A stretch of 64,000 nucleotides of DNA from Stenotrophomonas sp. ATCM1_4 (GCF_004348115.1 NZ_QPFB01000001.1:1279978-1343977), one strand, 5' to 3'; shown: positions 42,839 to 52,086, numbered from the stretch's first letter. Numbers and translations: made by a program. The notes: generated from the letters alone by a model not told the origin.

Positions 42839-43957
42839 TCAGATGACCTCGAGATCGGCGCTCAATGCACCGGCCTGCTTGAGGGCTTCCAGGATGGCGA
42901 TCAGGTCGCCCGGTGCCGCACCCACCTCGTTCACGGCTCGCACGATTTCGTCCAGCGTCGCACCGCCGTCGAAGCGGAACATACGGCTGCCTTCGTTGCT
43001 GGCGGTGATGGTCGATTGCGGGCTGGCCACGGTCTGGCCGTTGCCGAACGCATTGGGCTGGCTGACCTGGGTCGATTCGCTGACGGTCACCGTCAAGGAA
43101 CCGTGCGAGATCGCCGCCGGGCTGACGCGCACCTGCGAGCCGATGACCACGGTGCCGGTGCGGGAGTTGACCACCACGCGCGCCGGCGCGGTGCCGGGGG
43201 ACAGTTCCACGTTCTCGATGCGCGCCAGCATGCCGATGCGCGCGCCCGGATCGGTGGGGGCCTGCACCGCCACGGTGACGCCGTCGACCGCGCGCGCCGC
43301 GCCTTCGCCAAAGGTGGCGTTCAAGGCGCTGACCATGCGCGAGACGGTGGTGAAATCGTTCTGGTGCAGGTTCAGGGTGATCTCCCCGGAAGCACCGAAC
43401 ACATCGGGCAGGGCACGTTCGACCGTGGCGCCGTTGGGCACGCGCCCAACGCTGGGAATGTTCACCGACACGCGTGAGCCGTCCTTGCCCTGCGCGCCGA
43501 AGCCACCCACCACCAGGTTGCCCTGCGCGATCGCATAGACCTGGCCGTCGGCACCCTTCAGCGGCGCCATCAGCAGCGAGCCACCACGCAGGGAGACCGC
43601 GTTGCCCACCGAGGACACGGTGATGTCGATGGTCTGGCCGGGCTTGGCGAACGGCGGCAGCTCGGCGTGGATCGCCACCGCGGCGACGTTCTTCAACTGC
43701 GGGTTGACGTTGGCCGGCACGTTGACGCCCAGCTCGCCCAGCAGGTTCTTCAGGCTCTGCACGGTGAACGGGGCCTGGCTGGTGCGGTCGCCGCTGCCGT
43801 CCAGGCCGACGACCAGGCCGTAGCCGACCAGGGCATTGCCGCGCACGCCGCCGACCTGCGCCAGGTCCTTGATGCGTTCGGCGTGGGCGGGCAGGGCACA
43901 GCCCACCACCAGGGTGAGGAGCAGGCAACGGAAGAGGGAAACGGTTCGCATGGTCAT
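42839..43957 (-). CDS. flgI: Flagellar P-ring protein FlgI
   Basis: 372 residues. FlgI forms the P-ring bushing in the peptidoglycan layer. A signal peptide (about 1-26, ending AHA) is followed by [20 protein letters not shown] and [20 protein letters not shown], both highly conserved in FlgI. The FlgA chaperone needed for its polymerisation is encoded at 50629-51273. Confidence 0.97.
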   Translation of the reverse strand: MTMRTVSLFRCLLLTLVVGCALPAHAERIKDLAQVGGVRGNALVGYGLVVGLDGSGDRTSQAPFTVQSLKNLLGELGVNVPANVNPQLKNVAAVAIHAELPPFAKPGQTIDITVSSVGNAVSLRGGSLLMAPLKGADGQVYAIAQGNLVVGGFGAQGKDGSRVSVNIPSVGRVPNGATVERALPDVFGASGEITLNLHQNDFTTVSRMVSALNATFGEGAARAVDGVTVAVQAPTDPGARIGMLARIENVELSPGTAPARVVVNSRTGTVVIGSQVRVSPAAISHGSLTVTVSESTQVSQPNAFGNGQTVASPQSTITASNEGSRMFRFDGGATLDEIVRAVNEVGAAPGDLIAILEALKQAGALSADLEVI

Positions 43958-43959
43958 GC

Positions 43960-44649
43960 TCAGAACAGCGCGAAGGCGGAGTTGAAGAAGCGGCCCAGCC
44001 AGCCCATGGCGTTGGACTGGGCAACCGCGCCGCGACCGCCGTAGGCGATGCGTGCATCGGCGACCTTGCTCGAGGCGATGGTGTTGTCCGGCGCGATGTC
44101 GGCGGCGCGGACCACGCCCTGGATCTGCACCAGTTCATCGCCCTGGTTCAGGCGCAGGTTCTTCTGGCCCTGCACCACCAGGTTGCCGTTGGGCAGGCGC
44201 TGGATGACGGTCACCGTCAGGCTGCCCTGCAGGCGGTTGCTCTGCGCGCTGTTGCCCTTGCCGTTGAAGTCGCGCGAGCTCTCTGCCGAGGCTCCCAGGA
44301 TGTCCTTGCCGCCCAGCGTGACCGGGGCACCGAACAGGGTCGGCGTGCCGACGTCCAGCTTGGAGTCCTTCTGGATCGCGGTGCTGGCCGTGGTGGTGGC
44401 GGTGGTGTTCTCGATCAGGGTGATGGTCAGCAGGTCGCCGACGTCACGTGCACGCCGGTCGCCGTACAGGTTCAGTCCCGGGCCAGCGGCATAGATGGCG
44501 CCGGCGGTGGGGGCCGCGGAGGGGGCGATGACCGGCTGGATCGGCGCCATCGGCGCGTAGGGGCGCACGTCGCCGGCCAGCGTGCAGCCGGCGCTGAGCA
44601 CGGCGCACAAGGCGACGGGAAGCTGACGGAAGAATGGGGTGCGGCTCAT
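43960..44649 (-). CDS. flgH: Flagellar L-ring lipoprotein FlgH
   Basis: 229 residues. Outer-membrane ring of the basal body. Lipoprotein signal peptide with lipobox LSAGC (lipidated Cys at residue 22). Core motifs: [60 protein letters not shown]. Confidence 0.97.
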   Translation of the reverse strand: MSRTPFFRQLPVALCAVLSAGCTLAGDVRPYAPMAPIQPVIAPSAAPTAGAIYAAGPGLNLYGDRRARDVGDLLTITLIENTTATTTASTAIQKDSKLDVGTPTLFGAPVTLGGKDILGASAESSRDFNGKGNSAQSNRLQGSLTVTVIQRLPNGNLVVQGQKNLRLNQGDELVQIQGVVRAADIAPDNTIASSKVADARIAYGGRGAVAQSNAMGWLGRFFNSAFALF

Positions 44650-44672
44650 GGCATTGATCCTGTGGCGACCGG

Positions 44673-45458
44673 TCAGACGTTGCTGTTGAGGTAGCCGAGC
44701 ATGGCGTCGGTGGTGGAGATGGCCTTGGCGTTCATCTCGTAGGCGCGCTGGGTCTCGATCATCGCCACCAGCTCTTCCACCACGTTGACGTTGCTGCCTT
44801 CCAGTGCACCCTGCACCACGGTGCCCAGCCCGTTGAGGCCAGGCGTGCCGTTCTGCGCCGGCCCGGAGGCCGTGGTCTCCACGTACAGGTTCTCGCCCTT
44901 GGCCTGCAGGCCCGCCGGGTTGATGAAATCAGTCAACGTCAGCGAGCCGATCTCCACCGATGCGGCCTCGCCGGCCATCTTCACGCTGATGGTGCCGTCG
45001 CTGCCGATGGTCAACGATTGGGTGCCCTCGGGAACCTGGATGCCCGGCTGCACCGGGTAGCCGCTGTTGGTGACCAGCTCCCCCTGCGCGTTGATCTGGA
45101 AGCTGCCGTCGCGCGTGTAGGCGGAGGTGCCGTCGGGCATCATCACCTCGAAGAAGCCACGACCATTGACCATCACGTCCAGCGCCTTGCCGGTCTGCTG
45201 CTGCGTGCCCTGGTCGAAGTTCTTGGACGTGGCGACCACGCGCACACCGGTCCCCAGCTGCAGGCCGGTGGGCAGCTGGGTCTGCGCCGAAGAGGAACCG
45301 CCGGGCTGGCGTACCTGCTGGTAAAGCAGGTCCTCGAAGCTGGCACGGTCGCGCTTGAAGCCGGTGGTGTTGGTGTTGGCCAGGTTGTTGGAGACCACGG
45401 ACATGCGCGTCTGCTGCGCATCCAGCCCGGTCTTGGCGACCCACAATGCCTGATTCAT
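44673..45458 (-). CDS. flgG: Flagellar distal rod protein FlgG
   Basis: 261 residues. N-terminal [20 protein letters not shown] and [20 protein letters not shown], middle [21 protein letters not shown]-terminal [20 protein letters not shown] and [19 protein letters not shown], all typical of the distal rod. It starts a second transcription unit (flgGHIJKL) with its own sigma-54 promoter, after a terminator behind flgF. Confidence 0.97.
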   Translation of the reverse strand: MNQALWVAKTGLDAQQTRMSVVSNNLANTNTTGFKRDRASFEDLLYQQVRQPGGSSSAQTQLPTGLQLGTGVRVVATSKNFDQGTQQQTGKALDVMVNGRGFFEVMMPDGTSAYTRDGSFQINAQGELVTNSGYPVQPGIQVPEGTQSLTIGSDGTISVKMAGEAASVEIGSLTLTDFINPAGLQAKGENLYVETTASGPAQNGTPGLNGLGTVVQGALEGSNVNVVEELVAMIETQRAYEMNAKAISTTDAMLGYLNSNV

Positions 45459-45511
45459 GACGCGTTCCTCTGCTGCTGATGCCGGCCGATGCGGCCCTTG
45501 CCAGGTTCAAT

Positions 45512-45526
45512 GCATGGGCCGTGCCA
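45512..45526 (-). promoter_or_regulatory. Sigma-54 promoter of flgGHIJKL
   Basis: The minus strand reads TGGCACGGCCCATGC, one base away from TGGCACG-N4-TTGC, 54 bp before the flgG ATG and directly after the flgF terminator. Confidence 0.82.
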
Positions 45527-45612
45527 AAACCGGCGACGGGATGCCGTCGCGAGCAGATCACCGGCGGCAGCGGCCTGGTCCGCGAAGCAGGAAGCCGCCG
45601 AACCGCACGCAT

Positions 45613-45646
45613 AAAAACGCCCGGACGCGATCTGCGTGCCCGGGCG
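45613..45646 (-). terminator. Terminator between flgF and flgG
   Basis: Stem CGCCCGG (45618-45624) / CCGGGCG (45640-45646), extended inward by ACGC/GCGT, followed on the minus strand by five T. It closes the flgBCDEF operon. Confidence 0.88.
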
Positions 45647-45716
45647 ACAGGGAACAACGACAACGTGATCGACTGCGGCCGGGATCAGATCCCGGCCGCG
45701 TGAGCCAATGGCCCGA

Positions 45717-46466
45717 TCAACCGTTCAAGCGCAGCAGGGTGTTCGCGCTGCGCGCGTTCTCGTCGCCGTGCTTGATGACCTTCACCTGCATTTCGAACTG
45801 GCGCTGCAGCTGGATCATCTGCACCAGCGCGCCGGCGGCATCGACGTTGCTGGATTCCAGCATGCCGCTGTCCAGCGCCTTGCCCTGGCGTTGCGCGAAG
45901 GGCTGGGTGGGGTCGGTGTTGCGCATCAGCCCGTCCAGGCCGCGGGCCAGGCGTTCGTCGGGCGCCTCGACGACCTTCAAGCGTCCGATCATCGCCATCG
46001 TCTGCGGGCCTTCGCCCAACGGGATGATCGACACGGTGCCGTCGTGGCCGATCTCCATCGCCTGGTGCGGCGGAATGGCGATCGGGTTGCCGTTGTCGTC
46101 GAGTACGGTGTTGCCTTCGGCGGTGACCAGTTGGCCGTTGGGCGTCATCGACAACGCGCCAGCGCGGGTGTACGCCTCACTGCCGTCGTTGGACTGCACC
46201 GCAAGCCAGCTGCCCGGCTGCAGCGAAAGATCCAGCGCGTTGCCGGTGATCTGCTGCGCGCCGATGCGACGATTGAAGCCGGCATCCACGTGCAGTGCGT
46301 CCACGCGCGAGGCGTAACCCGGGCCCTGGATGCGGAATGCCTCGGTGTTGGCCAGCGCTTCCTTGAAGCCCGGCGTGTCGGCATTGGCCAGGTTGTGCGA
46401 CACGGTCCCCTGCGCCTGCAGCGAGGCGCGGGCGCCGGTCATGGCAACGTAAAGGGCTTTGTCCAT
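45717..46466 (-). CDS. flgF: Flagellar proximal rod protein FlgF
   Basis: 249 residues. Starts MDKALYVAMTGARASLQAQG and TVSHNLANADTPGFKEALAN, and ends with VDAAGALVQMIQLQRQFEMQ, matching the rod protein family. A 134-bp gap separates it from flgE; I see no promoter or hairpin in that gap. The terminator at 45613-45646 follows. Confidence 0.96.
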   Translation of the reverse strand: MDKALYVAMTGARASLQAQGTVSHNLANADTPGFKEALANTEAFRIQGPGYASRVDALHVDAGFNRRIGAQQITGNALDLSLQPGSWLAVQSNDGSEAYTRAGALSMTPNGQLVTAEGNTVLDDNGNPIAIPPHQAMEIGHDGTVSIIPLGEGPQTMAMIGRLKVVEAPDERLARGLDGLMRNTDPTQPFAQRQGKALDSGMLESSNVDAAGALVQMIQLQRQFEMQVKVIKHGDENARSANTLLRLNG

Positions 46467-46600
46467 TCGGGGGCAGGGAACAGGAAGTAGGGAAGGGGAG
46501 GCGGTGCGTCACCGGCAACGGGAAAAGGCGGGTGGGCGGTGGCTCCAGGCGATACCTGAGGCCCTCAACCCACCACCACGTCCTGTTCCCGATCCGGCGG

Positions 46601-47821
46601 TTAGCGGATGTTGATGACGGTCTGCGTGATCTGGTCCTGCGTCGAGACCATCTGCGCATTGGCCTGGAAGTTGCGCTGGGCCACGATCATGTTGACCAGC
46701 TGTTCGGTCAGGTCGACCGTGGACGCTTCCAGCGAGCCGGACTGGATCTGGCCCAGGTCGGAGGTGTCCGGTGCGCCGGTGCGTGCGATGCCGGACGCAT
46801 TGGTCTCGGTCCACACGTTGTTGCCCATGCTCTGCAGGCCCTGCGGGTTGTTGAAGTTGGTCAGGGCAACCTGGCCGAGCGCGGTGTCGGCGCCATTGGA
46901 GTAACGCGCGTAGACCACGCCGGTGGTGTCGATGCTGATTTCGGTCAGCTTGCCCGAGGCGTAGCCGTCCTGGCGGGTGTCGCGCAGCGCGAACTTCTCG
47001 CCGTACTGCGTGGAGCCGCTCACGTCCAAGGTCAGGTTGAGCACGCCGGCGCCGGTGGCGGGCGTGAACGGATCCAGCGTGATCTGGCCGTTGGCCGGAT
47101 TCAGCAGCGCACCGCTGTTGGAGAACTCCAGCGTGGTCGGCGCACCGACGGACTGGCCGTCGACATAGTTGTAGACCTGCCACTCGTTGGCGTTGGCACC
47201 CTTGACGAAGTAGGACGTCTGGGTGTGGCTGACGCCCAGCGAGTCGTACACGGTCACGCCGCCGGTGGACTGGTTGTAGCTGTTGGAGTTGCTCGGGTCG
47301 AACGTTGCGATGGTCGGTTCGCTGGCGTTGGCCGGCAGGGTGAAGGCAAGGTTGACCAGGCCGGTCTGCTTGGGCGCGCTGTCGGTGGCCAGCACCTGCA
47401 GGTCGGTCAGCGTGCCGTCGAAGCGGGTGCCATCGGCGCTCGGCGCGTAGACCTGAAGGCGTGCGCCCTGCGGGTTGACGACATAGCCGCTCTTGTCGGT
47501 CTGGAAGTTGCCGGCGCGCGAGTACACGCGCGTGCCGTTCATGCTCAGCGTGAAGAAGCCTTCGCCCTCGATGGCCATGTCCAGGCTGCGCCCGGTCTGG
47601 TCGATGTTGCCCTGCGAGAACTGCTGCGCCACGCCACTCAGGCGCACGCCCGAACCGATCGCATTGCGCGAAAGCCCGTAGCTGGTCGAGTTGAACAGGT
47701 CGACGAACTCCGCACGCGACTCCTTGAAGCCGGTGGTGTTGACATTGGCGATGTTGTTGGCGGTGACGTTCAGGTCGGCGTTGGCGGCGTTGATGCCGGA
47801 CAGCGATACGTTGAAGCCCAT
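46601..47821 (-). CDS. flgE: Flagellar hook protein FlgE
   Basis: 406 residues from ATG 47821. Main hook subunit. MGFNVSLSGINAANADLNVT and ANNIANVNTTGFKESRAEF at the N-terminus, a long variable middle with NQSTGGVTVYDSLGVSHTQT, and VDLTEQLVNMIVAQRNFQAN with AQMVSTQDQITQTVINIR at the C-terminus. Confidence 0.98.
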   Translation of the reverse strand: MGFNVSLSGINAANADLNVTANNIANVNTTGFKESRAEFVDLFNSTSYGLSRNAIGSGVRLSGVAQQFSQGNIDQTGRSLDMAIEGEGFFTLSMNGTRVYSRAGNFQTDKSGYVVNPQGARLQVYAPSADGTRFDGTLTDLQVLATDSAPKQTGLVNLAFTLPANASEPTIATFDPSNSNSYNQSTGGVTVYDSLGVSHTQTSYFVKGANANEWQVYNYVDGQSVGAPTTLEFSNSGALLNPANGQITLDPFTPATGAGVLNLTLDVSGSTQYGEKFALRDTRQDGYASGKLTEISIDTTGVVYARYSNGADTALGQVALTNFNNPQGLQSMGNNVWTETNASGIARTGAPDTSDLGQIQSGSLEASTVDLTEQLVNMIVAQRNFQANAQMVSTQDQITQTVINIR

Positions 47822-47850
47822 GGTGGTAACTCCTGGCGGGTTCGGGGGGC

Positions 47851-48522
47851 TCAGCTGACGCGGAGCACGTAGTCGAGCGGGGCAGTGCCCAGGCCCTTGA
47901 GGTTCAGGTAGAGGCCGTCGGAACCGACGGTCACGCTTTCCACCTCGGCCTGCACGTAGGTGTTCAGCTTGGTCGAGGCGCCGCTGCTGTCCGAGTGGGT
48001 GGCGGCGATGGTGTAGCTGCCGGCGGGCATGCGGTTGCCGCTGGCGTCGGTGCCGTCCCACTGGAAGTTGACCTCGCCGGCGGCGTCGGCCGGCACGCTC
48101 AGCGTGGTGACCTTCTGGCCGTTCGCATCGGTGATCTCGACGGTGACGGTGCCGGCCGATGGGGCCGCCACGGTGCCGCTGGTACCCCCTTCGCCTTCGA
48201 GGCTGAACTTGGTCGAAGGCACCATCACCTCGTGGCCAACCAGCGAGGCGCCCTTGAGGATCTGGTCGCTGGACATCGCCGACTGGAAGGTCTTGACGGT
48301 GGTGTTCAGGTCGGTGATGCCCTGCACGGTGGACAGCTGGGCCATCTGCGACACCATCTGGCTGTTGTCCATCGGCTTGGTCGGGTCCTGGTGCTGCAGC
48401 TGGGTGGTCATCAGCTTCAGGAAGTCGGCCTGGTCGAGGCTGTCGTTCTTCTTGGTCTTGGCATTGGCCGTGGCGTTCAGGCCGAGCGAGCCGTAGATAT
48501 CGGAGGAGACGCTGGTGGTCAT
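47851..48522 (-). CDS. flgD: Flagellar hook scaffolding protein FlgD
   Basis: 223 residues from ATG 48522 (the frame is open 10 codons further up). FlgD caps the growing hook. N-terminal SLDQADFLKLMTTQLQHQDP and TKPMDNSQMVSQMAQLSTVQ, then a FlgD_ig beta-sandwich (FQWDGTDASGNRMPAGSYTI). Confidence 0.97.
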   Translation of the reverse strand: MTTSVSSDIYGSLGLNATANAKTKKNDSLDQADFLKLMTTQLQHQDPTKPMDNSQMVSQMAQLSTVQGITDLNTTVKTFQSAMSSDQILKGASLVGHEVMVPSTKFSLEGEGGTSGTVAAPSAGTVTVEITDANGQKVTTLSVPADAAGEVNFQWDGTDASGNRMPAGSYTIAATHSDSSGASTKLNTYVQAEVESVTVGSDGLYLNLKGLGTAPLDYVLRVS

Positions 48523-48548
48523 GTCGGTGGGTTCCGGTTGGGCGGGCG

Positions 48549-48956
48549 TCAACGGCCCATCGTCAGCGTGGCCAGGGCCAGTTCCCTGGCGGTGCTGAGC
48601 ATCTCCACGCCGGCCTGGTAGTTGCGGGAGGTCGAGATCAGGTTGACCATCTGCGCCACCGGATCGACGTCGGGCGAGTAGACGTAGCCGTCGCCGTCGG
48701 CCAGCGGGTGGTTGGGTTCATATCGCTTGATCGGCGCCGCATCGCTCTGCGTGACTTCCTTGACCTGCACGCCGGTGAGGTTGGGATCGGTGCGGCTGGT
48801 CACGGCCTGGAACACCGGTTCCAGCGGCTTGTACACCGCCTCCGGCGAACCGGCGATGGAATCGGCGTTGGCCAGGTTGGAGGCGATGGTGCTCATGCGC
48901 ACCGACTGCGCCTGCAGCGCGGAGCCGGCGATGTCGAAGATCGGCAGGTTGCTCAT
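48549..48956 (-). CDS. flgC: Flagellar proximal rod protein FlgC
   Basis: 135 residues. FDIAGSALQAQSVRMSTIAS and NLANADSIAGSPEAVYKPLE at the start, and the family C-terminal block VDPVAQMVNLISTSRNYQAG with VEMLSTARELALATLTMGR. It starts 11 bp after flgB ends. Confidence 0.97.
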   Translation of the reverse strand: MSNLPIFDIAGSALQAQSVRMSTIASNLANADSIAGSPEAVYKPLEPVFQAVTSRTDPNLTGVQVKEVTQSDAAPIKRYEPNHPLADGDGYVYSPDVDPVAQMVNLISTSRNYQAGVEMLSTARELALATLTMGR

Positions 48957-48967
48957 GGCGTCGTTCC

Positions 48968-49366
48968 TTACTGGCCGGTGATGGCGGTGAGCATCGTGCG
49001 CACCTTCGATTCGACGAAGCTCAGCGAGGCGCGGTATTCCAGTGCGGCGCGGCCGTAGGCGGCGCGCTCGGCGTCGGGGTCGACGGTGTTGCCATCCAGA
49101 CTGGGCTGGGCCGCCTCGCGGGTGATCTGGAACGGATTCAGCCCGTCCCCGCCGATGGCGTAGTGCTGTTCGGCCGTGGCGGCCAGCTGGCCATTGCCGG
49201 CCATGCCCTGGGCGTGGCGCAGGGCGGCATCGAAGTCGATGTCACGCGCCTTGTACCCCGGCGTGTCGGCATTGCTCAGGTTGCTGGCGATCAGCTTCAT
49301 GCGCTGCTCGCGCAACGGCATGGCCTGGGCATGGATGCCCAGATAGTCGGAAATCAGGTTGGCCAT
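48968..49366 (-). CDS. flgB: Flagellar proximal rod protein FlgB
   Basis: 132 residues. Typical LREQRMKLIASNLSNADTPG followed by YKARDIDFDAALRHAQG, and a C-terminal helix with ALEYRASLSFVESKVRTMLT. First gene of flgBCDEF, 35 bp downstream of a consensus sigma-54 element. Confidence 0.97.
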   Translation of the reverse strand: MANLISDYLGIHAQAMPLREQRMKLIASNLSNADTPGYKARDIDFDAALRHAQGMAGNGQLAATAEQHYAIGGDGLNPFQITREAAQPSLDGNTVDPDAERAAYGRAALEYRASLSFVESKVRTMLTAITGQ

Positions 49367-49400
49367 GTGGTGGCTCCCACGGAACGTTGCCGGGGAAGCT

Positions 49401-49415
49401 GCAAGCCGCGTGCCA
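49401..49415 (-). promoter_or_regulatory. Sigma-54 promoter of flgBCDEF
   Basis: The minus strand reads TGGCACGCGGCTTGC, a perfect TGGCACG-N4-TTGC element, 35 bp before the flgB ATG. Confidence 0.93.
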
Positions 49416-49514
49416 GAACGCCCAGCACGGGCCCGCTCCGGCTCGGCCCGCCTCAGTCACCTATCGGGCAGCAGGTCAGCCAGGTTGCGGGGAAAGGCAG
49501 GAAGCCGTTCCCTT

Positions 49515-49530
49515 CCCCCGCCTGCGGGGG
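49515..49530. repeat. GC-rich hairpin downstream of cheV
   Basis: CCCCCGC-CT-GCGGGGG in the 207-bp gap between cheV and flgB. It could end cheV transcription, but the minus-strand tail is AAGGGAAC with no T run. Confidence 0.45.
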
Positions 49531-49573
49531 AGGGTGCCCGAAGGGCGGCAGGGGACGCGCTTCCGGCCCCGGC

Positions 49574-50518
49574 TCAGGCCGCTTCAGCTACGTGCCGGAG
49601 GCGCTGCAGCACGAAGTCGGCCAGTTCGTGCGGGCTGTACTTGGCGACGAAGGCGTTGGCCCCGACACGCTCGACCATGGCGTTGTTGAATACGCCGGAC
49701 AAGGAAGTGTGCAGCAGCACGTACAGGCCCGACAGGCCCGGATGGCGGCGGATTTCCGTCGTCAGCGTGTAGCCGTCCATGGCCGGCATCTCGATGTCGG
49801 AGATGACCATGGCATAGCGTTGCGCCGGGTCTTCGCCGGCGGCCTGGATCTGCAGCAGGTGCTCCAGCGCCTGCTTGCCGTCGGACAGCAGGGTGGCGGT
49901 GACCCCCAGCTGGTCCAGCACGCTCCGGATCTGCTGGCGGGCCACGCGCGAGTCATCCACGACCAGTACCTGCATCGGCGGGGCGTCGGCCGGCAGCGCC
50001 ATCGATGGATCCAGCACGGCTTCGCCGCGGACCTGGGCAATGTCGGCCAGCACGCTTTCCACGTCGATGACCTGGATCAGCTCGCCCTGGAAGCGCGTCA
50101 CCGCAGTCAGGTAGGTGGACTCGGCGCCCAGCTCCGGCGGCGGCTGGATGTCCTCCACCGCGATGTTGACGATCCGCTCCACGCCGCTGACCAGGAAGCC
50201 CTGCACCGAGCGGTTGAATTCGGTGACCACCAGGTAGCCCGGGGCAGTATCGGCTTCCGGCTCGCGCTCGGGGTGGCCGATCGCCAGGCCCAGGTCCAAC
50301 ACCGGCACCGAGCGCCCGCGCACGTCGGCGACGCCGGCGAACTGGCCGGGAAGGCCCGGCACCTGGAACAACGCAGGGCGTCGCAGCACTTCCTGCACCT
50401 TGAACACGTTCACGCCAAAAAGCTGACGGCCGCCAAGGCGGAACAGCAGCAGCGCGAGGCGATTGTGGCCGGCCAGCCGGGTGCGCTGGTCGATGCGATT
50501 GAGCAGGTCTTGTGACAT
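49574..50518 (-). CDS. cheV: Chemotaxis coupling protein CheV (CheW-receiver fusion)
   Basis: 314 residues from ATG 50518. CheV links receptors to CheA and can be phosphorylated to tune the response. The CheW-like domain (about 15-165) has QLFGVNVFKVQEVLRRPALF and VPVLDLGLAIG; the receiver domain (about 180-305) has VLVVDDSRV and phospho-site VISDIEMPAMDGYTL. The sigma-28-like element at 50526-50553 lies so close that the RNA would start at or next to this ATG. Divergent from flgA. Confidence 0.95.
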   Translation of the reverse strand: MSQDLLNRIDQRTRLAGHNRLALLLFRLGGRQLFGVNVFKVQEVLRRPALFQVPGLPGQFAGVADVRGRSVPVLDLGLAIGHPEREPEADTAPGYLVVTEFNRSVQGFLVSGVERIVNIAVEDIQPPPELGAESTYLTAVTRFQGELIQVIDVESVLADIAQVRGEAVLDPSMALPADAPPMQVLVVDDSRVARQQIRSVLDQLGVTATLLSDGKQALEHLLQIQAAGEDPAQRYAMVISDIEMPAMDGYTLTTEIRRHPGLSGLYVLLHTSLSGVFNNAMVERVGANAFVAKYSPHELADFVLQRLRHVAEAA

Positions 50519-50525
50519 GCCGCCT

Positions 50526-50553
50526 GTATCGGCGCGGGTCGGGGACAACTTGA
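50526..50553 (-). promoter_or_regulatory. Sigma-28-like promoter of cheV
   Basis: The minus strand reads TCAAGTTG, 12 bp, GCCGATAC. Six of eight -35 and seven of eight -10 positions fit FliA, with the same spacer as fliD. The -10 ends 7 bp before the cheV ATG. Confidence 0.5.
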
Positions 50554-50573
50554 GGCCGGCCTGGGCCGGGTTC

Positions 50574-50588
50574 TGGCACGCCGCTTGC
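50574..50588 (+). promoter_or_regulatory. Sigma-54 promoter of flgA
   Basis: TGGCACGCCGCTTGC on the plus strand, a perfect consensus element, 40 bp before the flgA ATG. Confidence 0.93.
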
Positions 50589-50628
50589 CTGTGACCGGGC
50601 TGGAGTCGTTTGTCCGGAGCCCAGATCC

Positions 50629-51273
50629 ATGCGCCTGTTCCTGTTGGCCAGCCTGCTGCTGCCGCTGAGTGCCCTTGCCACCGAGTTCCAGCCGGTGGAG
50701 AGCATCCGTGTGGCGGCGTTGTCGACCCTGGCGACCGGGGAGCAGGGCGAGGCCGGGGTCGACGCCGGCCTGCGCATGCCGCGCTGCGCGCAGGGGCTGC
50801 GGGCCCAGGCCACGGCCAACACCACGGTGGAAGTGAGTTGCCCGGACGCCGGTGGCTGGCGCCTGTTCGTGCCGGTCAAGGTGCGCCGCGAGCAGGCCGT
50901 GCTGGTGCTGGCACGCGGCGTGGCCGCTGGAGAAACCCTGGCCGCGGCCGACATCAGTACGGTCCGGCGCGACACCGCGCGGATCGCCGGCGCGGTACTC
51001 TCGGCGCCTGAACTGGCGGTGGGACGGGTTGCGCGGCGCACCTTGAGTGCCGGCAGCCTGCTCTCGTCCAGCGACCTGGTGGCCCAGCGGATCGTCCGTC
51101 GGGGCGACAGCGTCGCCCTGGTCTCGCGGCGGGGCGGGGTGGAAGTCCGAATGGCGGGCCGTGCCCTGGGCGACGCCGGCGAGGGCGAGCGGGTGTCGGT
51201 TGAGAACCTGTCTTCACGCCGGGTGATGCAGGGTGTCACCACGGCGGCCGGCGATGTGCTGGTCAGCCGGTAA
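50629..51273 (+). CDS. flgA: P-ring assembly chaperone FlgA
   Basis: 214 residues. Periplasmic chaperone for FlgI. Signal peptide about 1-17 (MRLFLLASLLLPLSALATEF). The C-terminal SAF domain shows VLVLARGVAAGETLAAADIS, GRVARRTLSAGSLLSSSDLV and RGGVEVRMAGRALGDAGEGE. First gene of the flgA-flgM-flgN unit, divergent from cheV. Confidence 0.95.
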   Translation: MRLFLLASLLLPLSALATEFQPVESIRVAALSTLATGEQGEAGVDAGLRMPRCAQGLRAQATANTTVEVSCPDAGGWRLFVPVKVRREQAVLVLARGVAAGETLAAADISTVRRDTARIAGAVLSAPELAVGRVARRTLSAGSLLSSSDLVAQRIVRRGDSVALVSRRGGVEVRMAGRALGDAGEGERVSVENLSSRRVMQGVTTAAGDVLVSR

Positions 51274-51280
51274 ATTTCGC

Positions 51281-51307
51281 TAAAGAACCCCCGGCCGCTG
51301 CCGTTAT
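51281..51307 (+). promoter_or_regulatory. Sigma-28 (FliA) promoter of flgMN
   Basis: TAAAGAAC (51281-51288), 11 bp, GCCGTTAT (51300-51307). The -10 is identical to that of fliC1. It lets FlgM be made late as well as from flgA readthrough. Confidence 0.88.
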
Positions 51308-51338
51308 CGTTTTCGAACCGAATCAGGAATCCCATCAC

Positions 51339-51641
51339 ATGAGCCAGAAAATCGACGGCGGAATCGCAGCAGCGGCGCAGATGCGCAGTATTGCGGTCAA
51401 CACCCGGGTCGCCCCGGCCGGCGAGTCCAAGGCCCAGGCGGTGCAGGCGGCCGATAGTGTCCGCCTGACCGGTGAAGCCACCCAGTTGCAGGCCATGCAG
51501 CGCGAGCTGAGCAACGCCTCGGCCATCGACCCGGCCCGCGTGCAGGCCGTGCGCCAGGCGCTGGAGAACGGCAGCTACCGGATCAACCCCGACGCCATTG
51601 CCTCGCGCATGCTGGACCTGGACCGGCAGCTGCAGGGATGA
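51339..51641 (+). CDS. flgM: Anti-sigma-28 factor FlgM
   Basis: 100 residues. FlgM holds FliA inactive until it is exported through the finished hook. The disordered N-terminal half is followed by the FliA-binding region SVRLTGEATQLQAMQRELSN and IDPARVQAVRQALENGSYRI, ending with the conserved INPDAIASRMLDLDRQL. ATGA overlap with flgN. Confidence 0.95.
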   Translation: MSQKIDGGIAAAAQMRSIAVNTRVAPAGESKAQAVQAADSVRLTGEATQLQAMQRELSNASAIDPARVQAVRQALENGSYRINPDAIASRMLDLDRQLQG

Positions 51642-51976
51642 ACCTCACCATGGCCGATCCGCTGCAGCGGTTGAGCGAGGCGCTGGAAGGCGAGCAGCGC
51701 GCCCTGGTCGAGCATGACGTGCCGGCACTGGTCGCCGCGACCGGCCGGAAGCTCGAAGCCCTGCGCGAACTGGAGCGCAATCCGCCGCTCAACGCTGCCG
51801 GTCGCCTGAAGGAACTGGCCGAACGCAACCAGGCCAACGGCGTACTGCTGTCGCGCCGCCGCCGCGAGGTCAACTGGACCCTGCGCCAGCTCGGTCGCAG
51901 CGAAGATGCCCCGGCATACGACGCCAAGGGCCAGACTGAAACCCTGCAGGCACGCCGACCGTTGGCAGTGGCCTGA
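51638..51976 (+). CDS. flgN: FlgK/FlgL export chaperone FlgN
   Basis: 112 residues from ATG 51638, overlapping flgM by 4 bp (ATG 51650 is an alternative). Helical protein with LSEALEGEQRALVEHDVPAL and LKELAERNQANGVLLSRRRR, fitting FlgN, the chaperone of FlgK and FlgL. Placement after flgM is standard. Confidence 0.92.
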   Translation: MNLTMADPLQRLSEALEGEQRALVEHDVPALVAATGRKLEALRELERNPPLNAAGRLKELAERNQANGVLLSRRRREVNWTLRQLGRSEDAPAYDAKGQTETLQARRPLAVA

Positions 51977-52086
51977 GTCCGGCCGCCCGCTGCGGCGGCT
52001 GTTGAAGCGCGCAAACGCGCAGTCCGGCAGCAAACGCCTGCCGGCATCCGGCTATAGTGACGGCCCCGTTTCAGTGCCGTACCGCC

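Noticed and set aside
52057-52086. GTG at 52057 as start of the sensor kinase
   Set aside because: It lies within a TATAGT promoter-like hexamer; GTG 52087 gives a more natural N-terminus. The choice is not certain.
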